Of a DNA stretch of 64,000 nucleotides, positions 34,027 through 43,337 are shown one piece after another. The DNA is from Rhodohalobacter halophilus (GTDB lineage: Bacteria > Bacteroidota > Rhodothermia > Balneolales > Balneolaceae), in the NCBI RefSeq assembly GCF_001715195.1, contig NZ_MDWE01000005.1, positions 1 through 64,000 of the forward strand, written 5' to 3'. Position numbers and translations under genes: made by a program. Below the pieces are notes generated by a model. The model did no database searches, was not told the DNA's origin, and saw nothing but the letters and a program-made list of their open reading frames with translations. Positions within the stretch are counted from its first letter, which is position 1; every line of letters begins with the position of its first letter.

Positions 34027-35475
34027 ATGAAGAACAAACTATTCAAACCGGTTCGGGCTGAAAGTCTGGCAGCATTCAGAATCCTATTCGGGATCATTAT
34101 GCTTTGGGAAGTTTACAGATACTTCGACTATGGCTGGATAGAGCGTTATTGGGTCAGACCCGCATTGAATTTTACGTATGAGGGCTTTTCTTGGGTGAGT
34201 CCACTCTCTGCAGACGGTATGGTTCTGGTATTTATCATCATGGGGGTGCTCGCTCTCTTTATTACGATTGGGTTTTTATACAGAATCAGTATTACGATAT
34301 TTTTTTTGCTCTTTACGTACACGTTTCTGCTTGAGCAAGCCCGCTACCTGAACCACTTCTATCTTGTTGTTTTGATCAGCTTTCTGCTGATATTTCTGCC
34401 GGCTCATCAATCATATTCAATCGACTCAAAACTATTTTCAAATTTAAAGAGCAGCTGGATTCCTAAATGGTCCGTATGGATCCTTCAGTTTCAGATTGGA
34501 ATTGTTTACCTGTTTGGAGGAGTTGCAAAACTGAATCAGGACTGGCTATCCGGTTCACCGATGGATATGTGGCTGCCAAGGAGGTCCGACTTTCCAGTTA
34601 TTGGCTCACTTTTTGAGCACTATGAGACTGCGGTTGCGATGAGCTACTCCGGTTTGATCCTCGATTTAGCAGCCTTTCCGCTGTTGATGATCCGCAAAAC
34701 TCGTCCGTGGATCTTTCTTGCACTGATCTTTTTCCATCTGATGAACGACCGAATTTTTACAATCGGGATATTTCCGTGGTTTATGATCGGTGCCCTTACG
34801 ATTTACTTACCCACATCCTGGCCAAAAGATCTCTACAGCTATTTTTCAAAATTTACTCCTACTCAGAAACAGATGTGGATTACAGCCTCTATTTTTGCCG
34901 GACTTGCCGGAAGCTGGTTTCATGAGTAGATCAGTATCGTACCGTTTATGATTTCAGCTTTCATATTTGTTGTTCTTATTTGGGATTTTCACATCAATCC
35001 GGATGAGGAGACTTACCTTAAGCTCGATAATCCAAAAATCAGTAAATCAAACTGGATTGTTGCAGGTGTTGCTGTGTGGATAATCATTCAAGTGGCGGTG
35101 CCGTTGCGTCATTATACAATACCCGGTGATCCAAGCTGGACTGAGGAGGGACACAGATTTGCATGGCACATGAAGCTGAGATCAAAAAGTTGCATTGAGC
35201 AGTTATACGTGGAGAACCGGGAAAGCGGAGAACTGCAAGAAGTGAACGGCATGCCGTTTCTTGAAAGCTGGCAGCGCGATAAAGTATCGGCAAGGCCTCA
35301 AATGGTTATTCAGTATGCATCTTATTTAAGCAGATTATTTGACGATCAGCCTGTTTACGCAGATATTCAGTGCTCACTGAATGGAGGAGAAGAGAGGACT
35401 TTACTGGATCCCGGTGTTGATTTGACTCAAGTTACGTTTAAGGATTGGAAACAGAATGATTGGATAAAAAGATAG
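34027..35475 (+). pseudogene. HTTM-domain (vitamin K-dependent gamma-carboxylase-like) membrane protein with in-frame TAG
   Basis: The first part (34027-34929, 300 residues) has the multi-helix HTTM domain: SLAAFRILFGIIMLWEVYRY, a helix followed by LEQARYLNHFYLVV, GIVYLFGGVAKLNQDWLSG and FFHLMNDRIFTIGIFPWFMI, all typical of bacterial gamma-carboxylase homologues. Translation halts at TAG 34927-34929. Without any frame change the reading continues ISIVPFMISAFIFVV and then VAVPLRHYTIPGDPSWTEEG and HRFAWHMKLRSK, the conserved second half of the same family. The full product would be about 482 residues, the family's length. The lesion is therefore a single nonsense codon in the linker between the two parts, either real decay or a base error. 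Confidence 0.85.
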
Positions 35476-35525
35476 AAACACCTGAAGAGTATCTATCATC
35501 CATTCAAAAGGTTGGTTTTAAAACT

Positions 35526-38171
35526 TTAAAAAGTGTATTTAACCGAAAACGACGGCTGAAAACCGAGATCCAAAACGTCGACCGGTACCGGCGTCAGTCT
35601 TGGCACAGACCGAGTTTCATCAAAAGAGAAGGCGTAGTTTCTGTACCAGACATTCTCCCGATCGAGCAGGTTGAAAACTGAAAGGGTGGCTTCAAACTTG
35701 TTTTGGTTTTGGAACTGATGAGAATAGCTCAACGTCGCATCCAGTCGCTGATAAGAATCCAGGCGCTCTACTGTATCATCCTGAAAAATATTCAATTTAT
35801 TCGGAGCACCGCTCATCATCAGCCATGAGAGGTATAGGTTCAACCCGTGCCACAGGTTTGTTTCCAAAATGGCATTATAGCTGTGTCGACGATCCCAATC
35901 CGCGTAAAAGTCCTCTCCGTCCAACAAAAATGGATTGCTGAAGGTCATCTCAGAAAGTGTATAGGTTTGTGAAATAACTAAGCGCCCAAAGTAGTTTCGA
36001 AGCAGAAATTCAATCCCCGATGCTTTTCCACTGTTTTGATAAAACCAGGGAGTTTGAGAAAATGTGTTGGCCAGCGACTGTGTGTTCAATTCGTGGCTTC
36101 TCAGATTTTTATACTCTTTTTGATAAGCTTCCACCTGCAGAAGTACTCGGTTTGAAGGGGTGAACTGAATTCCGGCGGTAATCTGCTTAGCCTCAGCCGG
36201 CTGTTGATTTTCCGGCGTCAGAATCCAAACATCTGAAGTGGCACTGTTTTCGATCGTTATTCGATGCAGAAACTGTTGATTAATCGAGTACCCCCCGGTG
36301 AACCGAAAGCTCTCGATCGGTTTTATGACAACCTTGCCACGAGGGGAAAAGTAGAATTCGTTGTTCAGTGTGTAGTAAGTTGAGCGAAGCCCGGCATGTA
36401 GCTCTATGAAATCAAAAGGTTCATATCGGTTTTGCAGGTAGGCCTGAACCATGTGAGAGCCAACATTCTGAAAGTAGGAGGGGCGGTCGAAAGAGAATTC
36501 GCTATACTCGCCCAGGTAATATTTCCAACCGGCTCCGCCAATCGTCTTTAAATTCGAGAAGCTATACTCGAACTCCTGGTTTACCTTAAACTCGTTCATT
36601 GTACTTCTGTTTTGGAACGGATAGGTGAAAACCGAAATGTTATCTGTTTCATCTGAAGTGTTCAGGCGGGTATAGACATAATCCTCTTTGTTAAAATCTG
36701 TTCTATAGGAGCTAAAACCGGCCTGAGATGTGCTGAATATACGATTAGAGAACTCTTTATCATGCTGAATACTGAACGAAACATTTCCCCACTCGTTGGT
36801 TGTTTGAACGGGCTGAAAAGTGAAGCTGCTTCCAGACTCCGGAGTTCGGGCTCGTCGTTCTGCTTCTTGCCGGGTATAGTCACCGCCAAAGTAGCCGCTG
36901 AATATCCACCTCGTGGCATCACGATTTTCAAGATAAATTTTGGTATGAATATCACCGAAGAAAGCGCTCGACTCACCGGGATTTAGTACCAGATCTGTAA
37001 AATCTTGAAAGTCTCCTGCAATCTTTTTGGGTCGATCAATATCGAGTCCCCAACGGATCATTCTGGAATTGTTAAACCAGGGTAGCTGATCCATCAAAGA
37101 AGCGCGTCCGGAAATCAGCCAGCTACCTCTTGTGCCGAGAGGCCCCTCAAATGTACTGTTTATAGCCGTATTGCTTAAGCCTGCACTGCCCCGTATTTCG
37201 TTTAAAGATCCTGTTCTCGTAATCAGATGAAGAGAGCCGCCGGTTGGAGTATCGATTTGAGCAGGTGAAATTCCATAGTAATAACCGGCATTCTGAATGG
37301 CATCAGGATTAAAACTATCAAGCAGACCAAAAAGGTGGCTTTGGTTAAATACACTCAGGCCGTCGAGCTGTACCATGAATCCGTCCGGTGTACTGCCCCT
37401 GACATTAATTCCATTGTTGATGGCAGTGCCGGACGTGACGGAAGGGTGAGACTGAAGAGCCCGAATTGAATTGGACTCACCCAGCGGACTGAAACGGGCG
37501 GCATCCATAAGCCGGTTTGAAAGGGTATCGGCAGGATTGTAACCTATATTTCCTGAAATTACAATTTCGTTGCTTTGTACAGGTTCAGGTTCAAGGCGTA
37601 TAGTTATGCCGGCAGACTGCTTTAAATCAGTGGTTTGAAGCCGGACCCATTTCGATTCAAACCCAAGGTATGATACGTTCAATTCTATCGAATCACCGGA
37701 TGATTTTGTAACTATAGAAAATTGGCCGGAGTGATTCGATGCAACTCCTTTTCGCTTTCCGGATTCAATCCAGGTAATGGTTGCAAATGGAAGGCGCTCT
37801 CCCGATTGGTTATCCACTACTTGGCCACTAATCACATAATTTTGAACCTCTCTACGATCTGTATCGGTGAGATGAGTGATCAAAACCTGCTTTCTGTTGT
37901 GATCCGTTGTAAGTGATATCCCAAATTCAGCCAGGTAGATATTTAAATCATCAAAAATGGCTGTTTCATCCGAATTCAGCGTAACATCGATATCCCGAAT
38001 TAAAGACTCCCGATAGAGAAAGAAATAGCCGGTCTCTTCACGGACTTCAGAAATGACTTTTTTCAGAGGGGTGTTAGAAAAAGAGAAATCGGCAGCCCGA
38101 AGAGACTCCGATAAGAGTGTGAGGGATAAACCCACTAACAAAAATAAAAAACGCCTCCCCGGTGCCTTCAT
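35526..38171 (-). CDS. TonB-dependent outer-membrane receptor with N-terminal STN signalling domain
   Basis: The 881-residue protein has a signal peptide, then an STN/secretin-like domain (about 28-95: FSFSNTPLKKVISEVREETGYFFLYRES) that contacts FecR in FecA-type transducers. Next come a carboxypeptidase-regulatory-like domain (YVISGQVVDNQSGERLPFATI, about 115-200), a plug (NGINVRGSTPDGFMVQLDGLSVFN) and a long beta-barrel ending ...VKYTF with a terminal Phe. It is the last gene of an ECF sigma/lipoprotein/FecR/receptor operon, 19 bases after fecR. It probably imports a ligand and signals its presence across the outer membrane. The ligand is unknown; no SusD partner follows, so a siderophore, vitamin or small oligomer is as likely as a polysaccharide. 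Confidence 0.9.
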   Translation of the reverse strand: MKAPGRRFLFLLVGLSLTLLSESLRAADFSFSNTPLKKVISEVREETGYFFLYRESLIRDIDVTLNSDETAIFDDLNIYLAEFGISLTTDHNRKQVLITHLTDTDRREVQNYVISGQVVDNQSGERLPFATITWIESGKRKGVASNHSGQFSIVTKSSGDSIELNVSYLGFESKWVRLQTTDLKQSAGITIRLEPEPVQSNEIVISGNIGYNPADTLSNRLMDAARFSPLGESNSIRALQSHPSVTSGTAINNGINVRGSTPDGFMVQLDGLSVFNQSHLFGLLDSFNPDAIQNAGYYYGISPAQIDTPTGGSLHLITRTGSLNEIRGSAGLSNTAINSTFEGPLGTRGSWLISGRASLMDQLPWFNNSRMIRWGLDIDRPKKIAGDFQDFTDLVLNPGESSAFFGDIHTKIYLENRDATRWIFSGYFGGDYTRQEAERRARTPESGSSFTFQPVQTTNEWGNVSFSIQHDKEFSNRIFSTSQAGFSSYRTDFNKEDYVYTRLNTSDETDNISVFTYPFQNRSTMNEFKVNQEFEYSFSNLKTIGGAGWKYYLGEYSEFSFDRPSYFQNVGSHMVQAYLQNRYEPFDFIELHAGLRSTYYTLNNEFYFSPRGKVVIKPIESFRFTGGYSINQQFLHRITIENSATSDVWILTPENQQPAEAKQITAGIQFTPSNRVLLQVEAYQKEYKNLRSHELNTQSLANTFSQTPWFYQNSGKASGIEFLLRNYFGRLVISQTYTLSEMTFSNPFLLDGEDFYADWDRRHSYNAILETNLWHGLNLYLSWLMMSGAPNKLNIFQDDTVERLDSYQRLDATLSYSHQFQNQNKFEATLSVFNLLDRENVWYRNYAFSFDETRSVPRLTPVPVDVLDLGFQPSFSVKYTF

Positions 38172-38190
38172 GCCCTGTTTTTTAAGTTAA

Positions 38191-39177
38191 TTACCGTTTT
38201 CTGAATCGGTATCTGTTTTCATCAATTTGTATAAATTCTCCGTCAAGCACTACTTGCAGATCACGTAAACTTTGGGTTACATTTTCGAGTGTAATAGATC
38301 CACCTAAAATCTCAGATCTTGCCGATTCGTTCATTTCGATTTCGATACCATAGTGAAATTCGAGCTCATTAACGATAGACCCGGCAGACCGATCACTGAA
38401 TGTCAATCTGTTTTGAGTCCATGATGTAACCAGCATCTCTTCAAAGTTGAACGGTTCGGATAGCTGAAGATCGCGAATGGTTGCTGCTTCTCCTGCCAAA
38501 AGTGTGACGGATTGATTGAGATCCGCAGTTTCAAATGCAATACGTCCTTCAATCAGGTAAACACTCGTTTCATTGTTTCTTTCGCTCAAGTTGAATGTGG
38601 TGCCTAATACACGCACCCGGCCTTCTGTAGTCTTAACCACGAATTTGCGATCCGGATTATGGGTCACTTCGAATAGTGCTTCTCCGGAAAGTGAATAGCT
38701 CAACTGTTCCTCTGCAGTTTCATTTTGATATAGCCGAGAGTTTGGGCGCAGCGTAACCGTTGATCCATCCTGCAATTCAATAGAGGTGATGCTTTCAGTA
38801 GCTTCTGCCAAAAGCGATGGTTCATTCTGTAAAGTTTGACGGAGTAAAAAGATGGATGTAAACAAAATCAAAGATACTGCAGCGGCTGCCCATACCCATT
38901 TTTTTCGTGTTAGTGTATAAATATTGGCTCTTTCCGAGTTAACCTGGTTTTGTTCTGCCTGATTGATTTGTTCAAAAATGGACTGTCTTGCCTCATCCTT
39001 GTCTCTAACGGAAATATTCCGGGCACTTTCTTGCTGATACACTTTAGCTTCCTGAAGCAGTTTAAAAAGCGGGTCGTCAATCTGAGATAGTTCAAGTTGA
39101 CCATTCACAACCATTTCATAAGCCCGGCTCAGCTGAAGGTCTTGGTCATTTTCCGGTATGTTGTTCGTTTTTGCCAT
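38191..39177 (-). CDS. FecR-family anti-sigma factor/signal transducer
   Basis: The 328-residue protein has a cytoplasmic N-terminal part of about 90 residues, one membrane helix (KKWVWAAAAVSLILFTSIFLL, about 92-112), and the periplasmic FecR domain. The latter has SITSIELQDGSTVTLRPNSRLY, GEALFEVTHNPDRKFVVKTTEGRVRVLGTTFNL and VTLLAGEAATI, followed by the C-terminal DUF4974-like segment (NRLTFSDRSAGSIVNELEFHYGIEI). It should hold the ECF sigma factor encoded two genes upstream until the TonB receptor's STN domain signals. The start at 39177 gives a normal length. It follows the DUF5666-like lipoprotein gene by 9 bases. Confidence 0.92.
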   Translation of the reverse strand: MAKTNNIPENDQDLQLSRAYEMVVNGQLELSQIDDPLFKLLQEAKVYQQESARNISVRDKDEARQSIFEQINQAEQNQVNSERANIYTLTRKKWVWAAAAVSLILFTSIFLLRQTLQNEPSLLAEATESITSIELQDGSTVTLRPNSRLYQNETAEEQLSYSLSGEALFEVTHNPDRKFVVKTTEGRVRVLGTTFNLSERNNETSVYLIEGRIAFETADLNQSVTLLAGEAATIRDLQLSEPFNFEEMLVTSWTQNRLTFSDRSAGSIVNELEFHYGIEIEMNESARSEILGGSITLENVTQSLRDLQVVLDGEFIQIDENRYRFRKR

Positions 39178-39186
39178 GGTTTACTA

Positions 39187-40791
39187 TCAGTCAACTTCAA
39201 ACTTAACGCTGTAGACAATCCAGATTGCATCGGTAGAGCTGTAGTAATATTCACCGTCTGCTTCAATTTCTTCACCATCTTCTAAAGCTTGAACAACTTC
39301 CTCGAGCGATATTAAATCACCTTCAGCATCAATAATGGTCTCATCTGTTATTAGAATTTGTCGCCCATTGATCAGTGTGATGATCTGATTCTCAAGATCA
39401 ACGGATTGAATGAGCTCTTCAAATTCGCTCAGCTCAAGCTCAAAGTCCACGTCTGTCAAAATATAGCGGTCTGTCTCCGGATCTATATAGAAATCGCCTT
39501 CTGCGAATACGGGTAAGTTTAGGTTGAGCGCATCCGCCACGTCTTGAAGGGATTCGAATCCGTCATCAAACTCAATATCCGTTTTAGCTGTAAAATAGAA
39601 GGTTTCATTGGTGGCAAGAGTTAATGTACTGTCATTCGGATTCAAACTAAGTACAAAATCTTCAAATTCATTCTCTTCTATTTCAAACTCCATCTCTGTG
39701 GCAATCCAAAGGTTCACACCGTCTTCTGGACGATAGTAGTCGCCTTCAGCTACAATTCGCTGACCATTTGAAATGGCGGAGGCCACATCCTCAAGTGAAA
39801 AATAGTCAGAATCATCATCGATCTCGGTTTCATCAGTGAGATGTATGATCTGTCCGTTGGAGATTCTAAACGTCTGATCCTCTGTGTTGACCTCCATCAC
39901 CAAACCTTCAAATTCGTCATCATCAAATACATCACCGTTTTCCAGGCGGATGCGAAAAGTGTTAAACGTCTGTTGAAATTTTAATAACGCGGTTCCATCT
40001 CCGTTAAAATCGAGGGTGCCGTTAACAATCTTGGATTCCGGGTTGCTTCCATTCTGATTGGATTGAATGGTTGATTCGTAACTAACGGCTCCATTCACTC
40101 CTTTTCGAAAGCTTCGGTTTTGTTCAACAATTCCCTTTTCAATTCGCACGTCCAGAAAATTGATCTCAAGAAGATAATCCCGTTCAACCCGATTATTGAG
40201 CTCATTTCTGACAAACCGACCTTCACCGGTGTGTGAACCGTCCAGTTTGAGTGTAGCAGATTGATCTGAAATTCCATCCAGTATAAAACGGTCTTTTCGA
40301 TTATATACGGAGGATTTAGCGGCAGTTTCTATTTGTCCGGTTCGATGCCCCGTGAATTCCAGAGATTCAATCTGTTGGCTGTTTTGGTTTGGAAACTCAA
40401 TAAACTCTCCGTTGCTGTTTCGAAAGATATATTCCAGGTTAAAATCGGTGGCTGCTCCGGTAATGGCGTCTATCCGGCTGAACTGTACAAGATGTTTCCC
40501 CTCAGCAGGGTTGTATTCGTAGCTGTAATTTTGAAGATTTCTAAAACTTCCGGTAGAGAGAACGGAATTGCCGGAAGCAAGACCGTTGTTGGTTGGAATT
40601 GCAAACGCTTCTGAAAAACTGGAAAGAAGGCCGGCTTCATTTTCTGAGACCGACTCTCCAATAATTTGGCCGGTTATTCGAAGTTCATCCTCATTAAGTA
40701 CAGATCTGTTTTCATCAAAGCTGTCAATGGTACATCCATGCAGCAGAAATCCAGCACATATTAATATTCCCAGAAGGATCTTACTTTTCAT
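39187..40791 (-). CDS. Lipoprotein with three C-terminal DUF5666-like repeats, inside a sigma/FecR operon
   Basis: The 534-residue protein has a lipoprotein signal (ILLGILICAGFLLHGC). Residues about 30-290 are a strand-rich region with no recognised family (SSVYNRKDRFILDGISDQSA, GTLDFNGDGTALLKFQQTF). The last 240 residues are three tandem repeats of about 80, each running as FE-x-V-x(2)-x-x-N-x(6)-I-NG, DETEID, SLEDVA-x-AL, GEGDYY and a closing E-x-E-FE. This is the style of DUF5666 (OB-like) domains. Pro and Cys are rare, and acidic residues dominate. It lies between the ECF sigma gene and fecR, an unusual place for a lipoprotein, so it may be an accessory ligand-binding or sensing protein of the same system. 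Function is unknown. Confidence 0.8.
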   Translation of the reverse strand: MKSKILLGILICAGFLLHGCTIDSFDENRSVLNEDELRITGQIIGESVSENEAGLLSSFSEAFAIPTNNGLASGNSVLSTGSFRNLQNYSYEYNPAEGKHLVQFSRIDAITGAATDFNLEYIFRNSNGEFIEFPNQNSQQIESLEFTGHRTGQIETAAKSSVYNRKDRFILDGISDQSATLKLDGSHTGEGRFVRNELNNRVERDYLLEINFLDVRIEKGIVEQNRSFRKGVNGAVSYESTIQSNQNGSNPESKIVNGTLDFNGDGTALLKFQQTFNTFRIRLENGDVFDDDEFEGLVMEVNTEDQTFRISNGQIIHLTDETEIDDDSDYFSLEDVASAISNGQRIVAEGDYYRPEDGVNLWIATEMEFEIEENEFEDFVLSLNPNDSTLTLATNETFYFTAKTDIEFDDGFESLQDVADALNLNLPVFAEGDFYIDPETDRYILTDVDFELELSEFEELIQSVDLENQIITLINGRQILITDETIIDAEGDLISLEEVVQALEDGEEIEADGEYYYSSTDAIWIVYSVKFEVD

Positions 40792-40855
40792 ATCAATGCA
40801 TCAATTACTTTCATTGTTCACTCTTACTACAGATCAAGAGGGGGTAAACCCCTAA

Positions 40856-41422
40856 TCATTTATTTGATTTTTGAAAATCGGTCAATAAACTCTCACCGTA
40901 CATTTGAGTTAATTTTTTTCGAAGATCTTTAAATGCGAGAGCCATGTGATTTTCTATCGTTTTCGGACTCACATCCATTGCATCCGCTGCTTCCTTATAG
41001 GAAAACTCCTGCATAAAACAGAGATCAAACACCATTCCGCGTTTCTCAGGCATTTGAGATATAATTTGCCTGATAACATTCACTAACTCTTTAAAATCAA
41101 TAGAATGATCTGTATTGAGTGCCGGAGAGTGGTTATCTGCAGGATCTTCATCACTGAATTTTGATCTGTACTCCACATGATTGAGCATCCGGGAGTATGC
41201 GATGGTAAAGAGGTAGGAGCGAAGAGATTTGGTTTCGTCTATGCCTTGGCGCTTTTCCCATATCATCACAAATGCTTTCTGGGCTAGATCTCGCGCTTCT
41301 TCATGCTCCATTCTCCGACTGATTAAAAATCTGTAAAGAGGATCGTAATGACGATTGAAGAACTCCTCAAATGCTTTTTGATCTCCGTTTTTAATAGCCA
41401 GGGAGAGGGCTGTGTCATCCAT
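40856..41422 (-). CDS. ECF-type RNA polymerase sigma factor
   Basis: From ATG 41422 the protein has 188 residues, the usual ECF length, and is preceded by an AGGGTG-type ribosome site. Region 2 reads GDQKAFEEFFNRHYDPLYRFLISR, then EARDLAQKAFVMIWEKR and SLRSYLFTIAYSRMLNH. Region 4 reads MPEKRGMVFDLCFMQEFSYKEAADAMDVSPKTIENHMALAFKDLRKKL. This is the Bacteroidota sigma-70 group paired with FecR proteins. A longer frame from 41485 adds 21 hydrophobic residues and is less likely. It heads the operon with the lipoprotein, FecR and TonB receptor genes and probably drives that operon itself. Confidence 0.92.
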   Translation of the reverse strand: MDDTALSLAIKNGDQKAFEEFFNRHYDPLYRFLISRRMEHEEARDLAQKAFVMIWEKRQGIDETKSLRSYLFTIAYSRMLNHVEYRSKFSDEDPADNHSPALNTDHSIDFKELVNVIRQIISQMPEKRGMVFDLCFMQEFSYKEAADAMDVSPKTIENHMALAFKDLRKKLTQMYGESLLTDFQKSNK

Positions 41423-41656
41423 ATCACCCTCTTTAGAGAGGGCAAGAACCAGTAAGACGATTTCCGGAGTTAATAGAAGTATCATTCAGAATTCAGCTTT
41501 TTTGTTTGAACACGATCAGTAGGGTAATCATTGCTCTTGTGAAAGTGCGAAAAGTTTAATTTATCAGGATCAATTTAATCTAAATTTTTCGTTTTTGATG
41601 CATTAGAACTGTATTTTCATCATCCAAAATAACATTTGAATTTAACGGTTAGTGCA

Positions 41657-43330
41657 TTGAGCGATCAGAAGATTATATTTTCGATGGTTGGGGTCAGTAA
41701 AGTTTATAAGCCCAACAAAACTGTTTTGAAGGACATCTACCTCTCTTTCTTTTATGGTGCCAAAATTGGGGTGCTGGGATTAAACGGTGCCGGTAAGAGT
41801 ACACTGTTGAGAATCATTGCCGGAGAGGATGATAATTACATAGGTGATATTTCCCGCCAGAAGGGTATAACATTCGGTTACCTTCCTCAGGAGCCTGAGC
41901 TAGATCCGGAAAAGACCGTGAAGGAGATTGTTCAGGAAGGTGTTCAGGAGACGATGGATCTGATCAAAGAGTACGAAGCGGTCAATGAAGGGTTCAGTGA
42001 CCCGGATGCAGATTTTGAGGCTCTGATTGAGAAGCAGACCAAACTTCAGGAAAAGATTGATCGAATTGGTGCCTGGGATATTGATTCCAAACTGGAGCAG
42101 GCAATGGATGCACTGCGAACACCTCCGGGAAATGCCAAAATTGAAGTGCTGTCAGGTGGTGAAAAACGTCGTGTAGCACTATGCCGGCTGCTGCTTCAAA
42201 AACCGGATGTGTTGCTGCTGGATGAGCCGACCAACCACCTGGATGCAGAGTCAGTTGGCTGGCTGGAACAGCACCTTGCCCGATATGAGGGGACTGTCAT
42301 CGCCGTTACTCACGATCGTTACTTCCTCGACAATGTTGCCGGATGGATCCTTGAGCTGGATCGCGGTGAGGGTATTCCATTTGAAGGGAATTATTCATCC
42401 TGGCTGGAACAGAAGAAGAAGAGACTCGAACAAGAGGAGAAGGAAGAGTCCAAGAGGCAAAAAACGTTGCAGCAGGAGCTGGAGTGGATTCGTCAGAATC
42501 CAAAAGGCCGCCGTAAGAAGAGTAAGGCACGGATTAACTCATATGAAAAACTGCTTTCTGAAGAGAATCAGAAACGACGGGAAGAGATGGAGATTTACAT
42601 TCCGGCCGGACCTCGTTTGGGTGATAAGGTAATTGTAGCCGAGCATGTGTCGAAAGGATTTGGTGACAAATTGCTGATGGAAGACATGAGTTTTGATTTG
42701 CCGCCTGGTGGAATTGTGGGTGTGATTGGCCCGAACGGTGCCGGTAAAACTACACTTTTTAAAATGATAACCGGAGAAGAAGAACCGGACAACGGTAATT
42801 TTGAAACAGGTGATACAGTGAAATTGGGTTATGTGGATCAGAAGCGTCCGCTTGATCCGCAAAAGAGTATTTGGGAAGAGATTTCCGGCGGACAGGATAT
42901 TGTGAAGCTGGGCAACCGGGAGATGAATTCCCGTGCATATGTAGCTCGATTTAATTTCAGCGGAAGTGATCAGCAGAAGAAAGTGAGTGAAATTTCGGGG
43001 GGTGAGCGAAACAGAGTTCACCTTGCCAAAATACTGAAAGAGGGAGCGAATGTACTGCTGCTGGATGAGCCGACCAACGATTTGGATGTAAATACATTAC
43101 GAGCTCTTGAAGAAGCGCTGCTGGAGTTTGCAGGGTGCGCCGTAGTAATTTCGCACGACCGTTGGTTCCTGGATCGTGTGGCTACGCACATACTTGCTTT
43201 TGAAGGCAACAGTCAGGTTTACTGGTTTGAAGGAAACTATGAGGAGTACGAGGCCAATCGGCGAGAGCGTTTGGGAATATCAGAAGATCAGCCCACACGT
43301 ATTCAGTATAAAAAGTTGATGCGGGATTAA
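41657..43330 (+). CDS. ettA: ABC-F protein EttA, energy-dependent translational throttle
   Basis: From TTG 41657 the protein has 557 residues, as in known EttA, and starts SDQKIIFSMVGVSKVY, matching the family N-terminus. A TTG seven codons earlier is also possible. The first ATPase domain has Walker A GLNGAGKSTLL, signature LSGGEKRR and Walker B VLLLDEPTNHLD. An arm/linker rich in Lys and Glu (KKKRLEQEEKEESKRQKTL) and KGRRKKSKARINSYEKLLSE follow. The second domain has GPNGAGKTTLF, ISGGERNRVHLAK and LLLDEPTNDLD. There are no membrane segments. EttA binds the ribosomal E site and gates the first elongation steps by ATP level. It precedes a metalloprotease gene by 7 bases. Confidence 0.96.
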   Translation: MSDQKIIFSMVGVSKVYKPNKTVLKDIYLSFFYGAKIGVLGLNGAGKSTLLRIIAGEDDNYIGDISRQKGITFGYLPQEPELDPEKTVKEIVQEGVQETMDLIKEYEAVNEGFSDPDADFEALIEKQTKLQEKIDRIGAWDIDSKLEQAMDALRTPPGNAKIEVLSGGEKRRVALCRLLLQKPDVLLLDEPTNHLDAESVGWLEQHLARYEGTVIAVTHDRYFLDNVAGWILELDRGEGIPFEGNYSSWLEQKKKRLEQEEKEESKRQKTLQQELEWIRQNPKGRRKKSKARINSYEKLLSEENQKRREEMEIYIPAGPRLGDKVIVAEHVSKGFGDKLLMEDMSFDLPPGGIVGVIGPNGAGKTTLFKMITGEEEPDNGNFETGDTVKLGYVDQKRPLDPQKSIWEEISGGQDIVKLGNREMNSRAYVARFNFSGSDQQKKVSEISGGERNRVHLAKILKEGANVLLLDEPTNDLDVNTLRALEEALLEFAGCAVVISHDRWFLDRVATHILAFEGNSQVYWFEGNYEEYEANRRERLGISEDQPTRIQYKKLMRD

Positions 43331-43337
43331 GCTATCC

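Noticed and set aside
34927-34929. TAG read as pyrrolysine or other recoding
   Set aside because: No pyl genes or recoding signals are seen, and the family has no special residue at this position; nonsense mutation or base error is simpler.
35460-35681. Short plus-strand frame overlapping the HTTM gene end and the TonB receptor 3' end
   Set aside because: Most of it is antisense to the last, conserved strands of the receptor barrel; no independent support.
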